A stretch of DNA of 36,623 bases from an uncultured Lachnospiraceae bacterium (GTDB taxonomy: Bacteria > Bacillota > Clostridia > Lachnospirales > Lachnospiraceae): positions 1 through 36,623 of the forward strand of contig CAMKQB010000016.1 in NCBI GenBank assembly GCA_946414825.1, read 5' to 3'. Positions 25,027 through 32,239 of the stretch are shown one piece after another. Each line of letters opens with the position of its first letter. The first letter of the stretch is position 1. A program made the position numbers and the translations under genes. The notes beneath the pieces are model-generated. The model saw only the letters and a list, made by a program, of their open reading frames with translations, was not told the origin of the DNA and searched no databases.

Positions 25027-26085
25027 TTAAAGCTTTTCTATACTACATGTATCTTCTTTTAGAATAATAATATTCTCATATTTATCAGACATTTCATTTG
25101 CCATTTCGTCTAAATGACCAGCAGAATGTTTGATTCCAATTCTAGTGAGAGTTTCCATATAAAACTGGTTAAAGGTTTTAGGACTATCTATAACCATACT
25201 TTTAACATTCATATCATAATAAACAACAACCAGAGGTCTACTTGTCATACCGAAGTATTCTACAATTGAAACAAGGTACTCAAGAAACTCATCTCTCTTC
25301 CTCAGTCCGTCCATAGTTTTATCCATAACTACAGTTTCAAGAACAAGACAAATTATCTCTGATTCCTGATTATCACGAAGTCTAACAAACATCTCTCCTG
25401 TTCTGGCATAGTTTTTCCAATGTATAGTATTTAAACTATCTCCTGCAACATATTTTCTTATATCATTTCCGAGATAATTCTCTAATTGAGTAAGTTTTAT
25501 TCTATTTCCGGCCGACTCATTAAAGCCCATCTCATTAATAAGACTATGGGCAATGTCTGTAATTATCGGAAGAACATGGATTCTAATAGGAATCTTGATC
25601 TTTCTACGGAGTCTTATGATGCCAAAGATATCTTCTAGGTAATATCCTTCAATACCTGCATCATAACCACCTGCGAAGTGACACATAATGTCAGTATTAA
25701 ATTCATATTTTTGTTTAGGCAAGAATCTAAATGTATTTAATGTAAAGTCTTCCTGAAAGCTTGTTATTTCTTCATTGTAATAAAAGGAAATGCCACTAAT
25801 CGGAAGTATTGAATTATTCTTAGCTATGAATTGATATTTTTCGCCTGTATTTTTATAAATCAGTTTATTTTCTGTTTCCTGAAAAACCTCAAGACTAATC
25901 ATAGATATAATCATATAGATAATTGATAAAGGTAAATATAAAAGAATAGAATAAAAAAAGACATAAGAAAACGTTCCGCCGTTAATACTTACATTTACTG
26001 TGGCTATTACTAAGAGCAGTAAATATATAATTATCGGAATACGTTTCTTATATCTATTAAAAAAAGTCTTAATACTATATCTCAC
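25027..26085 (-). CDS. DUF58 protein (MoxR partner)
   Basis: A 352-residue protein with two N-terminal transmembrane helices (about 16-34 and 40-63), a beta-rich region, and the DUF58 signature RKYVAGDSLNTIHWKNYAR at 210-228 before a von Willebrand-A-like C-terminal part. DUF58 proteins are almost always encoded next to MoxR ATPases and are thought to be their targets or adaptors. Here the order is MoxR, DUF58, transglutaminase, the classical arrangement. Length is slightly shorter than many members. Function is inferred from this context. Confidence 0.9.
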   Translation of the reverse strand: MRYSIKTFFNRYKKRIPIIIYLLLLVIATVNVSINGGTFSYVFFYSILLYLPLSIIYMIISMISLEVFQETENKLIYKNTGEKYQFIAKNNSILPISGISFYYNEEITSFQEDFTLNTFRFLPKQKYEFNTDIMCHFAGGYDAGIEGYYLEDIFGIIRLRRKIKIPIRIHVLPIITDIAHSLINEMGFNESAGNRIKLTQLENYLGNDIRKYVAGDSLNTIHWKNYARTGEMFVRLRDNQESEIICLVLETVVMDKTMDGLRKRDEFLEYLVSIVEYFGMTSRPLVVVYYDMNVKSMVIDSPKTFNQFYMETLTRIGIKHSAGHLDEMANEMSDKYENIIILKEDTCSIEKL

Positions 26086-26105
26086 TATAAATACTTCACC
26101 TTTAC

Positions 26106-27035
26106 TTACTGAGGTCTCTTTATTTTGTCTATCATATCTACAACTAACTGGTGAGCTGTATATTTATTCATTTTAGCCTGTGTGGTTAGTATCATTCTAT
26201 GTGGAAGTGTAACCTTAGACATAGCTATAACATCCTCAGGAATAACAAAGTCTCTTCCATCCACATATGCTGCAGCCTTTGAAGCAGCAAGAAGATCCAG
26301 ACTCGATCTAGGACTTAGTCCATATTCAAGATTATCATTTGAACGAGATGCTTCAATTATCTGTAAGGCATAGTCAATCAGTTCGTCTGTCATTGTAACC
26401 TGCTTCACATCATTTTTCATTTCAATTATATCTGAAGCTTTTAAGACTGGAGTTAGATTATCTTCAAGACTGCCTTCAAGGAATCTCTTAGCAAGACTCA
26501 TTTGCATATCCTTATTTGGATAACCAATAGATATTTTCATAAGGAATCTATCAAGCTCAGCCTCTGGAAGCATATAGGTTCCAAGCTGTTTTGAAGGATT
26601 TTGAGTAGCTATAACCATAAAAAGTTCTGGGAGCTTAAAGGTCTCACCATCAATAGTAACCTGGTGCTCTTCCATCGCTTCTAGTAGAGAGGACTGAGTT
26701 TTAGGAGATGTACGGTTAATCTCGTCCGCTAGGACTATTTCACTATGAATAGGTCCCTTTACCACTCTAAATTTTTTCTTTTCAGCATCATAAATAGATG
26801 TTCCAGTAATATCCGTAGGAAGTGTATCTGGAGTAAACTGTATACGAGCAAATACAGCATCGATAGACTGAGCTAAGGACTTGGCAAGCTTGGTTTTACC
26901 AACACCTGGAACGTCCTCTATTAGAACATGGCCACCAGCAAGCAACGCTGTAAGCAGATTATTTACTACGCTTGACTTACCTACAAACTTTTTCTCTATA
27001 TTTTCTTTGATTATTTGTACATTTCCCTGATTCAT
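26106..27035 (-). CDS. MoxR-family AAA+ ATPase
   Basis: A 309-residue chaperone-like ATPase. Walker A is GVGKT at 44-48 in HVLIEDVPGVGKTKLAKSLA, Walker B is VLADEINRT with Asp104/Glu105, and sensor 1 is FMVIATQNP. The C-terminal lid helices (SPRSSLDLLAASKAAAYVDGR) are typical. MoxR proteins are believed to help assemble or activate the proteins encoded beside them. The ATG at 27035 is chosen, with GAGGT six bases upstream, over an upstream in-frame TTG. Confidence 0.94.
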   Translation of the reverse strand: MNQGNVQIIKENIEKKFVGKSSVVNNLLTALLAGGHVLIEDVPGVGKTKLAKSLAQSIDAVFARIQFTPDTLPTDITGTSIYDAEKKKFRVVKGPIHSEIVLADEINRTSPKTQSSLLEAMEEHQVTIDGETFKLPELFMVIATQNPSKQLGTYMLPEAELDRFLMKISIGYPNKDMQMSLAKRFLEGSLEDNLTPVLKASDIIEMKNDVKQVTMTDELIDYALQIIEASRSNDNLEYGLSPRSSLDLLAASKAAAYVDGRDFVIPEDVIAMSKVTLPHRMILTTQAKMNKYTAHQLVVDMIDKIKRPQ

Positions 27036-27071
27036 ATAATACCTCAACTAATAATAGGGTTAAAACTTGGA

Positions 27072-27698
27072 TCAACCTATATAATGTGTAACATGTGCTC
27101 TCTTCTTTGCGGCTTTTTTACTACGTGAGCTTTTTCTCTTCTTCTTTTTCTTTACAGTTTTGTCATCCCAGATAGTATAATCTCTTTCGAAAAGTTGACT
27201 CGTTATATCTAATCTAGTTTGTTCTTCGCCAACCTTGTCTATAAGTCTCTGATATATCTCTCTTCGTCTTTTATTAGCAAGCTTGGGAAGTCCTTCTTTT
27301 TCCTGGATATTAGATAACTCATTTCTCCACAACAGATCAAGCTGGTCAAATATCTTAACTTTAGGACATTGAGCTGCATCCCTATCTACGGTGACATTTT
27401 CATTATTTACAACGATTATACCCCAATAATCAGGAATATGCTCGCTTACATGAATATGAGACTCCCCTACCACAACATAACACCTATTGCAGAAGTGCTC
27501 ATAGTCTTTTATTTGTCTTTTAAGTCTTGAGTAGGTGTCACTGTCTGACTTTATCTCAAACCCGATTATTTCGCCTTCTACAATAGCAAGAACATCTGCA
27601 CGGGATTTACCAATTATCTTCTCTTCGATTGTCCTTACCTTGCCATATCTCTCATCGAGATAATCAAATAACGGTTCACGAATATCCTTATCTAGCAT
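27072..27698 (-). CDS. PD-(D/E)XK nuclease-like protein with a basic tail
   Basis: A 208-residue protein with a compact PD-(D/E)XK core: SRADVLAIVEGEIIGFEIK gives Asp35, Glu48 and Lys50 in the right spacing, followed by the helix YSRLKRQIKDYEHFC and the strand RCYVVVG. It resembles the sce7726/MmcB-like group of small nuclease-fold proteins. A long helical part follows, and the C-terminus (about 184-202) is a run of Lys/Arg that should bind nucleic acid or phospholipid. It lies 36 bases before moxR on the same strand, an unusual neighbour. The substrate, and even catalytic activity, is inferred. Confidence 0.75.
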   Translation of the reverse strand: MLDKDIREPLFDYLDERYGKVRTIEEKIIGKSRADVLAIVEGEIIGFEIKSDSDTYSRLKRQIKDYEHFCNRCYVVVGESHIHVSEHIPDYWGIIVVNNENVTVDRDAAQCPKVKIFDQLDLLWRNELSNIQEKEGLPKLANKRRREIYQRLIDKVGEEQTRLDITSQLFERDYTIWDDKTVKKKKKRKSSRSKKAAKKRAHVTHYIG

Positions 27699-27720
27699 TT
27701 AAACACCTTTTGCATAAAGA

Positions 27721-27744
27721 CAGGGAGCAAAACTTTGCTCCCTG
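27721..27744 (-). terminator. Hairpin after the HPr-like gene
   Basis: Ten-base arms CAGGGAGCAA/TTGCTCCCTG with a short loop lie between the HPr-like gene and the nuclease-like gene. On the minus strand the next bases are only weakly T-rich (TCTTTATGC), so termination may be partial. Confidence 0.6.
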
Positions 27745-27784
27745 AATCATTCAAAACGATGGGATGATATATTCACATACCATC

Positions 27785-28018
27785 TTAGTCTACAATATAT
27801 GGCTTAATAGCTTCCATTATTTTATCTTCATCCTGATCAGCATATATATTAAGCTGGATTGGATTAGATAAATCCAAACTGAAAATTCCCATAATAGACT
27901 TAGCATCAATTACATATCTACCGGAAACTAGATCAAAATCAGCCTTAAATCCTGTTATATCATTAACAAATGATTTAACCTTCTCCATAGAATTAAGTGA
28001 TACTTTAACTTCAGTCAT
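27785..28018 (-). CDS. HPr-like protein without active-site histidine (Crh-like)
   Basis: A 77-residue HPr-fold protein starting MTEVKVSLNSMEKVKSF. HPr carriers of the sugar phosphotransferase system are phosphorylated on His15; this protein contains no histidine at all. The regulatory serine segment is kept: KSIMGIFSLDL, with Ser41 at the position of HPr Ser46. This pattern recalls Bacillus Crh, which works only in catabolite repression. A Crh-like role is inferred, since the sequence may simply be a diverged lineage. The start at 28018 is set by GGAGG eight bases upstream; the earlier ATG lies within that site. It has a strong promoter facing mtaB. Confidence 0.85.
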   Translation of the reverse strand: MTEVKVSLNSMEKVKSFVNDITGFKADFDLVSGRYVIDAKSIMGIFSLDLSNPIQLNIYADQDEDKIMEAIKPYIVD

Positions 28019-28035
28019 ACCTACATCCTCCATTG

Positions 28036-28063
28036 TTTACAGAATTTTTACTTATGCTATAAT
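28036..28063 (+). promoter_or_regulatory. Promoter of mtaB (extended -10)
   Basis: TTTACA (28036-28041), a 16-base spacer and a perfect TATAAT (28058-28063) with the extended TGC in front. The start is near 28070, a leader of about 73 bases. Its -10 overlaps the -10 of the opposite promoter. Confidence 0.6.
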
Positions 28064-28090
28064 AATAAAAGTTATGTAAAGAAAAGTCAA
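28062..28090 (-). promoter_or_regulatory. Promoter of the HPr-like gene
   Basis: On the minus strand: TTGACT (28090-28085), a 17-base spacer and TATTAT (28067-28062). The start is near 28055, a leader of about 37 bases. Confidence 0.72.
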
Positions 28091-28142
28091 CTTAAAAAGC
28101 CTTGATAATTCTTTGAAATAAAATGCTAATTTGGAGTTATTT

Positions 28143-29450
28143 ATGTATTCAAATCTAAAGAATAAAACTGTATATATTTGCACTTTAGGCTGCAAAGTAA
28201 ATCAATATGAATCCGATGCCATGCTCGAACTTTTAAAGGACGAAGGTGTTATACCTGTTGGTAATGGCGAATATGCTGATATCTATATAATTAATACCTG
28301 TTCTGTAACTAATATGGCAGATAAAAAATCTCGTCAGATGATAAGCCGTATGAGACGTCTAAATCCCAATGCTATAATTGTTGCTACTGGTTGCTATATA
28401 CAGGCAACTGGTGATGAGCTGGTTCAAAAAGGTACTGTAGATCTAATAATTGGTAACAACCGCAAGAAGGATGTCGCAAGAATCCTTGATGAATATATAA
28501 GCAGTAATGTCGTTGTAGATAATTTCATAGATATTAATCATGATCCTGATTTTGAAAGCCTAAGTATCGTTATGCCTGAGAACCACACAAGAGCATATAT
28601 TAAGATACAAGATGGCTGTAACAACTTCTGTTCTTACTGCATTATCCCTTATGTCAGAGGACGTATCAGAAGTAAGAAATATGAGGACATAATAAATGAG
28701 GCTACTACTCTTGCTAATAATGGAGTGAAAGAAATAATTCTTACTGGTATAAATGTTTCAAGCTATAGTGATGGCGAAATGAGACTTGAGGATATCATTA
28801 CAGGAATTAATTCGATTAAAGGAATATGCAGAATAAGAATGAGTTCTGTAGAACCAAGAGTTATTACAGATAAATTCCTAGAAGCGGTTAAGAATGCAGA
28901 TAAATTCTGCCCTCATTTCCATTTATCCCTTCAGAGCGCTTGTAATAAGACTCTTAAAGCAATGAATAGAAAATATACAATTGAAGAATATACTAAAACT
29001 TGTAAGCGACTAAGAGAAACCTTTGATGCGCCAGCTATTACCACTGATATTATAGTTGGCTTTCCAGGAGAAACTGAGGAAGACTTTAATGATACAGTTA
29101 AGAACCTGACAAATCTTGAGCTTTACGAAATACATGTATTTAAATATTCCAGACGTAAGGGAACTGTTGCAGATAAAATGCCAGATCAGGTGGATGAAAA
29201 AATCAAGAACCAGAGAAGCGACATAGTCTTAGAACTTACTTCAAAACAAAAGAAATCTTTTGAAGACAAGTTTATTAATAAGAGCCAGGATGTATTAGTT
29301 GAGGAAATAGTTGAAATAGATGGTAAGAAATATTATAGAGGACATACGACAAGATATGTACTGATTGATATTCCACTCTCTTCTATACTTGCTGAGGGGG
29401 AGGATGAGAATAAGTATATAAATGAACTCATTAGTTATACATTAACTTAA
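28143..29450 (+). CDS. mtaB: tRNA t6A37 methylthiotransferase MtaB
   Basis: A 435-residue radical-SAM enzyme that adds a methylthio group to t6A37 in tRNAs reading ANN codons, giving ms2t6A. The N-terminal domain has cluster cysteines Cys17 (LGCKVNQYESD), Cys53 (NTCSV) and Cys84 (ATGCY). The radical-SAM cluster is CNNFCSYC (Cys159, 163, 166). A TRAM-like domain closes the protein. The start is the ATG at 28143, with GGAG six bases upstream; the TTG at 28131 would overlap that site. In Bacillus this gene (yqeV) directly follows the rsmE gene; here it is on the opposite strand and converges on tRNA-Glu and thiI. Confidence 0.95.
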   Translation: MYSNLKNKTVYICTLGCKVNQYESDAMLELLKDEGVIPVGNGEYADIYIINTCSVTNMADKKSRQMISRMRRLNPNAIIVATGCYIQATGDELVQKGTVDLIIGNNRKKDVARILDEYISSNVVVDNFIDINHDPDFESLSIVMPENHTRAYIKIQDGCNNFCSYCIIPYVRGRIRSKKYEDIINEATTLANNGVKEIILTGINVSSYSDGEMRLEDIITGINSIKGICRIRMSSVEPRVITDKFLEAVKNADKFCPHFHLSLQSACNKTLKAMNRKYTIEEYTKTCKRLRETFDAPAITTDIIVGFPGETEEDFNDTVKNLTNLELYEIHVFKYSRRKGTVADKMPDQVDEKIKNQRSDIVLELTSKQKKSFEDKFINKSQDVLVEEIVEIDGKKYYRGHTTRYVLIDIPLSSILAEGEDENKYINELISYTLT

Positions 29451-29457
29451 CAAAAAT

Positions 29458-29482
29458 GGTCTCGCCGTTCGATTCTCTGCAT
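29458..29482 (+). repeat. tRNA-like direct repeat, left copy
   Basis: GGTCTCGCCGTTCGATTCTC and the following bases resemble the copy at 29578-29602, with four mismatches in 25 positions. The GTTCGATTC core looks like a tRNA T-arm. The two copies flank the 78-bp palindrome, at unequal distances. Confidence 0.55.
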
Positions 29483-29492
29483 AAAGATTATA

Positions 29493-29570
29493 GTGAGTAT
29501 ATAGGGACGGTTCTGTTTTACTCATTGCAATTAAGCAATGAGTAAAACAGAACCGTCCCTATATACTCAC
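29493..29570. mobile_element. Perfect 78-bp palindrome, possible miniature mobile element
   Basis: Two 36-base arms (29493-29528 and 29535-29570) are exact reverse complements around the loop AATTAA. The outer ends start GTGAGTATATAGGGACGG. A shorter relative occurs at 14388-14423. The ends carry no target-site duplication, and the GGGACGGTTCT core resembles palindromes thought to be spread by IS200-like (REP-associated) transposases in clostridia; that link comes from memory and was not searched. It lies between mtaB and the tRNA-Glu terminator. As RNA it would fold into a very stable hairpin in either direction. Confidence 0.6.
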
Positions 29571-29577
29571 GAGCTGA

Positions 29578-29602
29578 GGTCTCGCTGTTCGATTCCCTTG
29601 AT
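29578..29602 (+). repeat. tRNA-like direct repeat, right copy
   Basis: GGTCTCGCTGTTCGATTCCC and the following five bases; partner of the copy at 29458-29482. The GTTCGATTCCC stretch is also found in the T-arm of the nearby tRNA-Glu, although the surrounding bases do not fold as a tRNA. Confidence 0.55.
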
Positions 29603-29605
29603 ACG

Positions 29606-29641
29606 AAAAAAATCACAGGACCTATGTCCTGTGATTTTTTT
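29606..29641. terminator. Bidirectional terminator between mtaB and tRNA-Glu
   Basis: A perfect inverted repeat: AAAAAAATCACAGGAC and GTCCTGTGATTTTTTT around the loop CTAT. It gives a GC-rich stem with seven T on either strand, so it can stop mtaB on the plus strand and tRNA-Glu (and any thiI read-through) on the minus strand. Confidence 0.9.
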
Positions 29642-29642
29642 G

Positions 29643-29714
29643 TAGTCCGTAGGGGAATCGAACCCCTGTTTCCGCCGTGAGAGGGCGGCGTCTTAGCCGC
29701 TTGACCAACGGACC
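29643..29714 (-). tRNA. tRNA-Glu (anticodon CTC)
   Basis: Read on the minus strand: acceptor GGTCCGT pairs with ACGGACT (one G-U at the first pair), then discriminator A. The anticodon stem CCGCC/GGCGG closes the loop CTCTCAC, giving anticodon CTC, which reads GAG. The T arm is AGGGG-TTCGATT-CCCCT. CCA is not encoded. A strong promoter lies upstream and the bidirectional terminator downstream. Confidence 0.95.
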
Positions 29715-29735
29715 ATCTGTTTCACAACGAATGTT

Positions 29736-29764
29736 AGTTTAACAGAGTTAGTTGATAAATGCAA
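29736..29764 (-). promoter_or_regulatory. Promoter of tRNA-Glu
   Basis: On the minus strand: TTGCAT (29764-29759), a 17-base spacer and TAAACT (29741-29736). The start is near 29729, a leader of about 15 bases. Confidence 0.75.
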
Positions 29765-29766
29765 GC

Positions 29767-29797
29767 ACTTTTTTATTTTTTTACTTTTTTATTTTTT
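29767..29797 (-). promoter_or_regulatory. A-tract repeat upstream of the tRNA-Glu promoter (UP element)
   Basis: ACTTTTTTATTTTTT occurs twice with a 16-base period (29767-29781 and 29783-29797), which gives runs of A on the minus strand immediately upstream of the -35. Such A-tracts bind the RNA polymerase alpha C-terminal domain and boost stable-RNA promoters. Confidence 0.5.
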
Positions 29798-29834
29798 GCA
29801 TTTACTATTTGCTGAATAATTATTATTCAAGAAA

Positions 29835-31049
29835 CTACTTTAACCACTTTATTTCAGCAGTTTCTATGGCTTTATCAATAAGCTCTTCCACCTTTCCAAC
29901 AAGGTGCTTTTCTGATATTTCTATAGATTTCATCTTAGGCTTTGTTACAGGATGCTTGTCTACAAATATAGTGCAGCAGTCTTCATATGGCTCAATAGAG
30001 GTTTCAAAAGTACCAATCCTCTGGGAGTATTCTACTATCTCCTGCTTATCCATACCTATAACCGGTCTATATACAGGACAATCTACAGCTGCATCTATAA
30101 CACCGAGACTCTGCATAGTCTGAGAAGATACCTGTCCTATAGATTCGCCTGTTACTATTGCCTGACAGTCATTTGCAGCAGCTAGTCTCTCTGCTATCTG
30201 GAAGAATATTCTCTTCATGATGATAGTAAGCTGATCATGAGGACAGTTATCGTATATACACAGCTGTATGTCAGTGAAGTTAACTATGTGAAGCTTAATA
30301 GGTCCTGCATACTGAGCCACGATAGTTCCAAGCTTCTCAACCTTCTCCTGTGCACGTGCAGATGTATATGGAGGTGAATTAAAGTATACAGCCTCCATCT
30401 CAACACCACGTTTAGCTATCATATATGTAGCAACCGGGCTGTCTATACCACCCGACAGAAGAGACATAGCCTTACCATTTGTTCCAACCGGAAGTCCACC
30501 CGGTCCAGGAATGATTCTGGAATACACATATCCCTTGTCTCCTCTCAGTTCTACCTCAACCATTACATCAGGCTTATGTACATCTACATGAAGTCCTTCT
30601 GATTCGTATTTTTCAAGTAAGTCATGTCCTATCTCCATATCTATTTCCATGGAGTTCATTGGGAATTCCTTATTAACACGACGAGTGTGTACCTTAAATG
30701 AGAAGTTAAAGCCATTATATTCACTATCAGAGTCCGGTCCAAAGGACTCGTCAAAATGCTCCAGTGCGGCATCTCTTATACATTCATAGGTAAGCTCCTC
30801 TGCAACCGTTACAGGGCAGAGTCCAACTATACCAAAGATCTTAGTAAGCTTAGCCACTACCTCATCATAATCATAGTCTGATAATGCTTCTATATAGATA
30901 CGTCCAAAGTCCCTTCTTACATCAAAGTCGCCATTTGGCTTAAGACGGTTACGTATCCTCTTGCAGAGCATATCCTCAAATACATATCTATTCTTTCCCT
31001 TTGTACCTATCTCTGCATATCTGACCAGAAACATTTTTATATTATTCAT
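29835..31049 (-). CDS. thiI: tRNA 4-thiouridine sulfurtransferase ThiI
   Basis: A 404-residue enzyme that adenylates U8 of tRNA and inserts sulfur to form 4-thiouridine. An N-terminal ferredoxin-like/THUMP region (about 1-170) is followed by the PP-loop LSGGIDSPVA (SGGIDS at 199-204). There is no C-terminal rhodanese domain, as in Bacillus, where a dedicated cysteine desulfurase passes sulfur directly. The gene just upstream encodes such a desulfurase, which fits. GAGG lies six bases before the ATG. I see no clear terminator before tRNA-Glu, so read-through into the tRNA is possible. Confidence 0.96.
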   Translation of the reverse strand: MNNIKMFLVRYAEIGTKGKNRYVFEDMLCKRIRNRLKPNGDFDVRRDFGRIYIEALSDYDYDEVVAKLTKIFGIVGLCPVTVAEELTYECIRDAALEHFDESFGPDSDSEYNGFNFSFKVHTRRVNKEFPMNSMEIDMEIGHDLLEKYESEGLHVDVHKPDVMVEVELRGDKGYVYSRIIPGPGGLPVGTNGKAMSLLSGGIDSPVATYMIAKRGVEMEAVYFNSPPYTSARAQEKVEKLGTIVAQYAGPIKLHIVNFTDIQLCIYDNCPHDQLTIIMKRIFFQIAERLAAANDCQAIVTGESIGQVSSQTMQSLGVIDAAVDCPVYRPVIGMDKQEIVEYSQRIGTFETSIEPYEDCCTIFVDKHPVTKPKMKSIEISEKHLVGKVEELIDKAIETAEIKWLK

Positions 31050-31070
31050 ATCTTTCCTCTTTTCGAAATA

Positions 31071-32219
31071 TTATCTTACATAATGACGCAGCATTGGTAG
31101 CAGTTCTTTAATGGTACTTATGGCATAATCTACTTCCTCTTCGGTATTATCTTCACCAAAGCTGAATCTAAGGGTGGATTCAAGTCTCTTCTTATCAAGG
31201 CCTATTGCTGATAGAACAGCTGACTCCTTGCTTTTATTTGAAGAACAAGCAGATCCAGAAGAAACATATATCCCCTTATCTTCTAATGAGTGAAGCATTA
31301 CCTCAGCCCTTACACCTACAAAGCTTATACTTGCTATATGAGGAGCTCCATTATCTATATCTGTATTTGAATACACTTCTTCTAATTGAGTCAGTTCATT
31401 TACCAGCTTATCTCTGACAGTCCTGATATGACTGATTTTATCATCAAAATTCTCGAACGTCTTCTCTACAGCTACACCAAGACCTGCTATAGCGGGTACA
31501 TTTTCAGTTCCGGAACGCATATTTTTCTGCTGTCCACCGCCGTAGATAATAGGTCTTATAAGACTGCCTTTCTTAATATATAGGAATCCTGAACCCTTAG
31601 GACCGTGAATCTTGTGGCCTGAAACTGACATCAGATCTGCTCCCAGATTCTTTGGTATTGTTTCGATTTTTCCAAAGGACTGGATAGCATCCACATGGAA
31701 ATAAAGATTTGGATTTTTAGCTTTTATAGCCCTGCTTATTTCCTTTATTGGCATTATCGAACCTATCTCATTATTTATATGCATGCAGGAAACAAGGATT
31801 GTATCATCTCTCACAGCATCTGCAAAGGCCTCAGGAGATACTATTCCGTGCTCATCACTTGGAATATACGTTATTTCGTAGCCTTCTCTTATAAGGAATT
31901 GCATAACAGAGGATACAGAAGCATGTTCAACAGATGAAACTACTATATGCTTTCCACTTCTCTTCTTGGCAAGTGCCGTTCCTATAATAGCCATATTATT
32001 AGATTCTGTACCACCCGAAGTGAAAACTATCTCCTCTGGTAAACATTTTAGAACCTTACTAATTGTTTCAGCACTTCCAGTTACAAGATGCTCTGCATCA
32101 AGTCCCTTTAAATGCAGGGAGGAAGGATTTCCGTAGTCCTCTCGCATTGTCTTTACTACTACATCAATTACCTCGTCATAAACCTTTGTAGTTGCACTGT
32201 TATCAAAATATACTTCCAT
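31071..32219 (-). CDS. Cysteine desulfurase (NifS/IscS type), ThiI partner
   Basis: A 382-residue PLP enzyme that takes sulfur from cysteine as a persulfide. His99 (SSVEHASV), the PLP lysine Lys203 in VSGHKIHGPKG, and the catalytic Cys325 in SSGSACSSNKS are present. Length and the EVYFDNSATT opening match group I NifS-like enzymes. The position directly before thiI is the conserved nifZ-thiI arrangement of Firmicutes, so its main role is probably sulfur supply for 4-thiouridine. A broader role in Fe-S assembly cannot be excluded. Confidence 0.95.
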   Translation of the reverse strand: MEVYFDNSATTKVYDEVIDVVVKTMREDYGNPSSLHLKGLDAEHLVTGSAETISKVLKCLPEEIVFTSGGTESNNMAIIGTALAKKRSGKHIVVSSVEHASVSSVMQFLIREGYEITYIPSDEHGIVSPEAFADAVRDDTILVSCMHINNEIGSIMPIKEISRAIKAKNPNLYFHVDAIQSFGKIETIPKNLGADLMSVSGHKIHGPKGSGFLYIKKGSLIRPIIYGGGQQKNMRSGTENVPAIAGLGVAVEKTFENFDDKISHIRTVRDKLVNELTQLEEVYSNTDIDNGAPHIASISFVGVRAEVMLHSLEDKGIYVSSGSACSSNKSKESAVLSAIGLDKKRLESTLRFSFGEDNTEEEVDYAISTIKELLPMLRHYVR

Positions 32220-32239
32220 AATAAATTACCTTTATATAA

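Noticed and set aside
29451-29640. CRISPR-like or tandem repeat array
   Set aside because: There is only one palindrome and one pair of diverged direct repeats; no regular spacers and no cas genes.
29815-29834. Palindrome GAATAAT-T-ATTATTC after thiI as a terminator
   Set aside because: It is AT-only with a one-base loop and no T run in the right direction; the real stop is probably the bidirectional terminator beyond tRNA-Glu.
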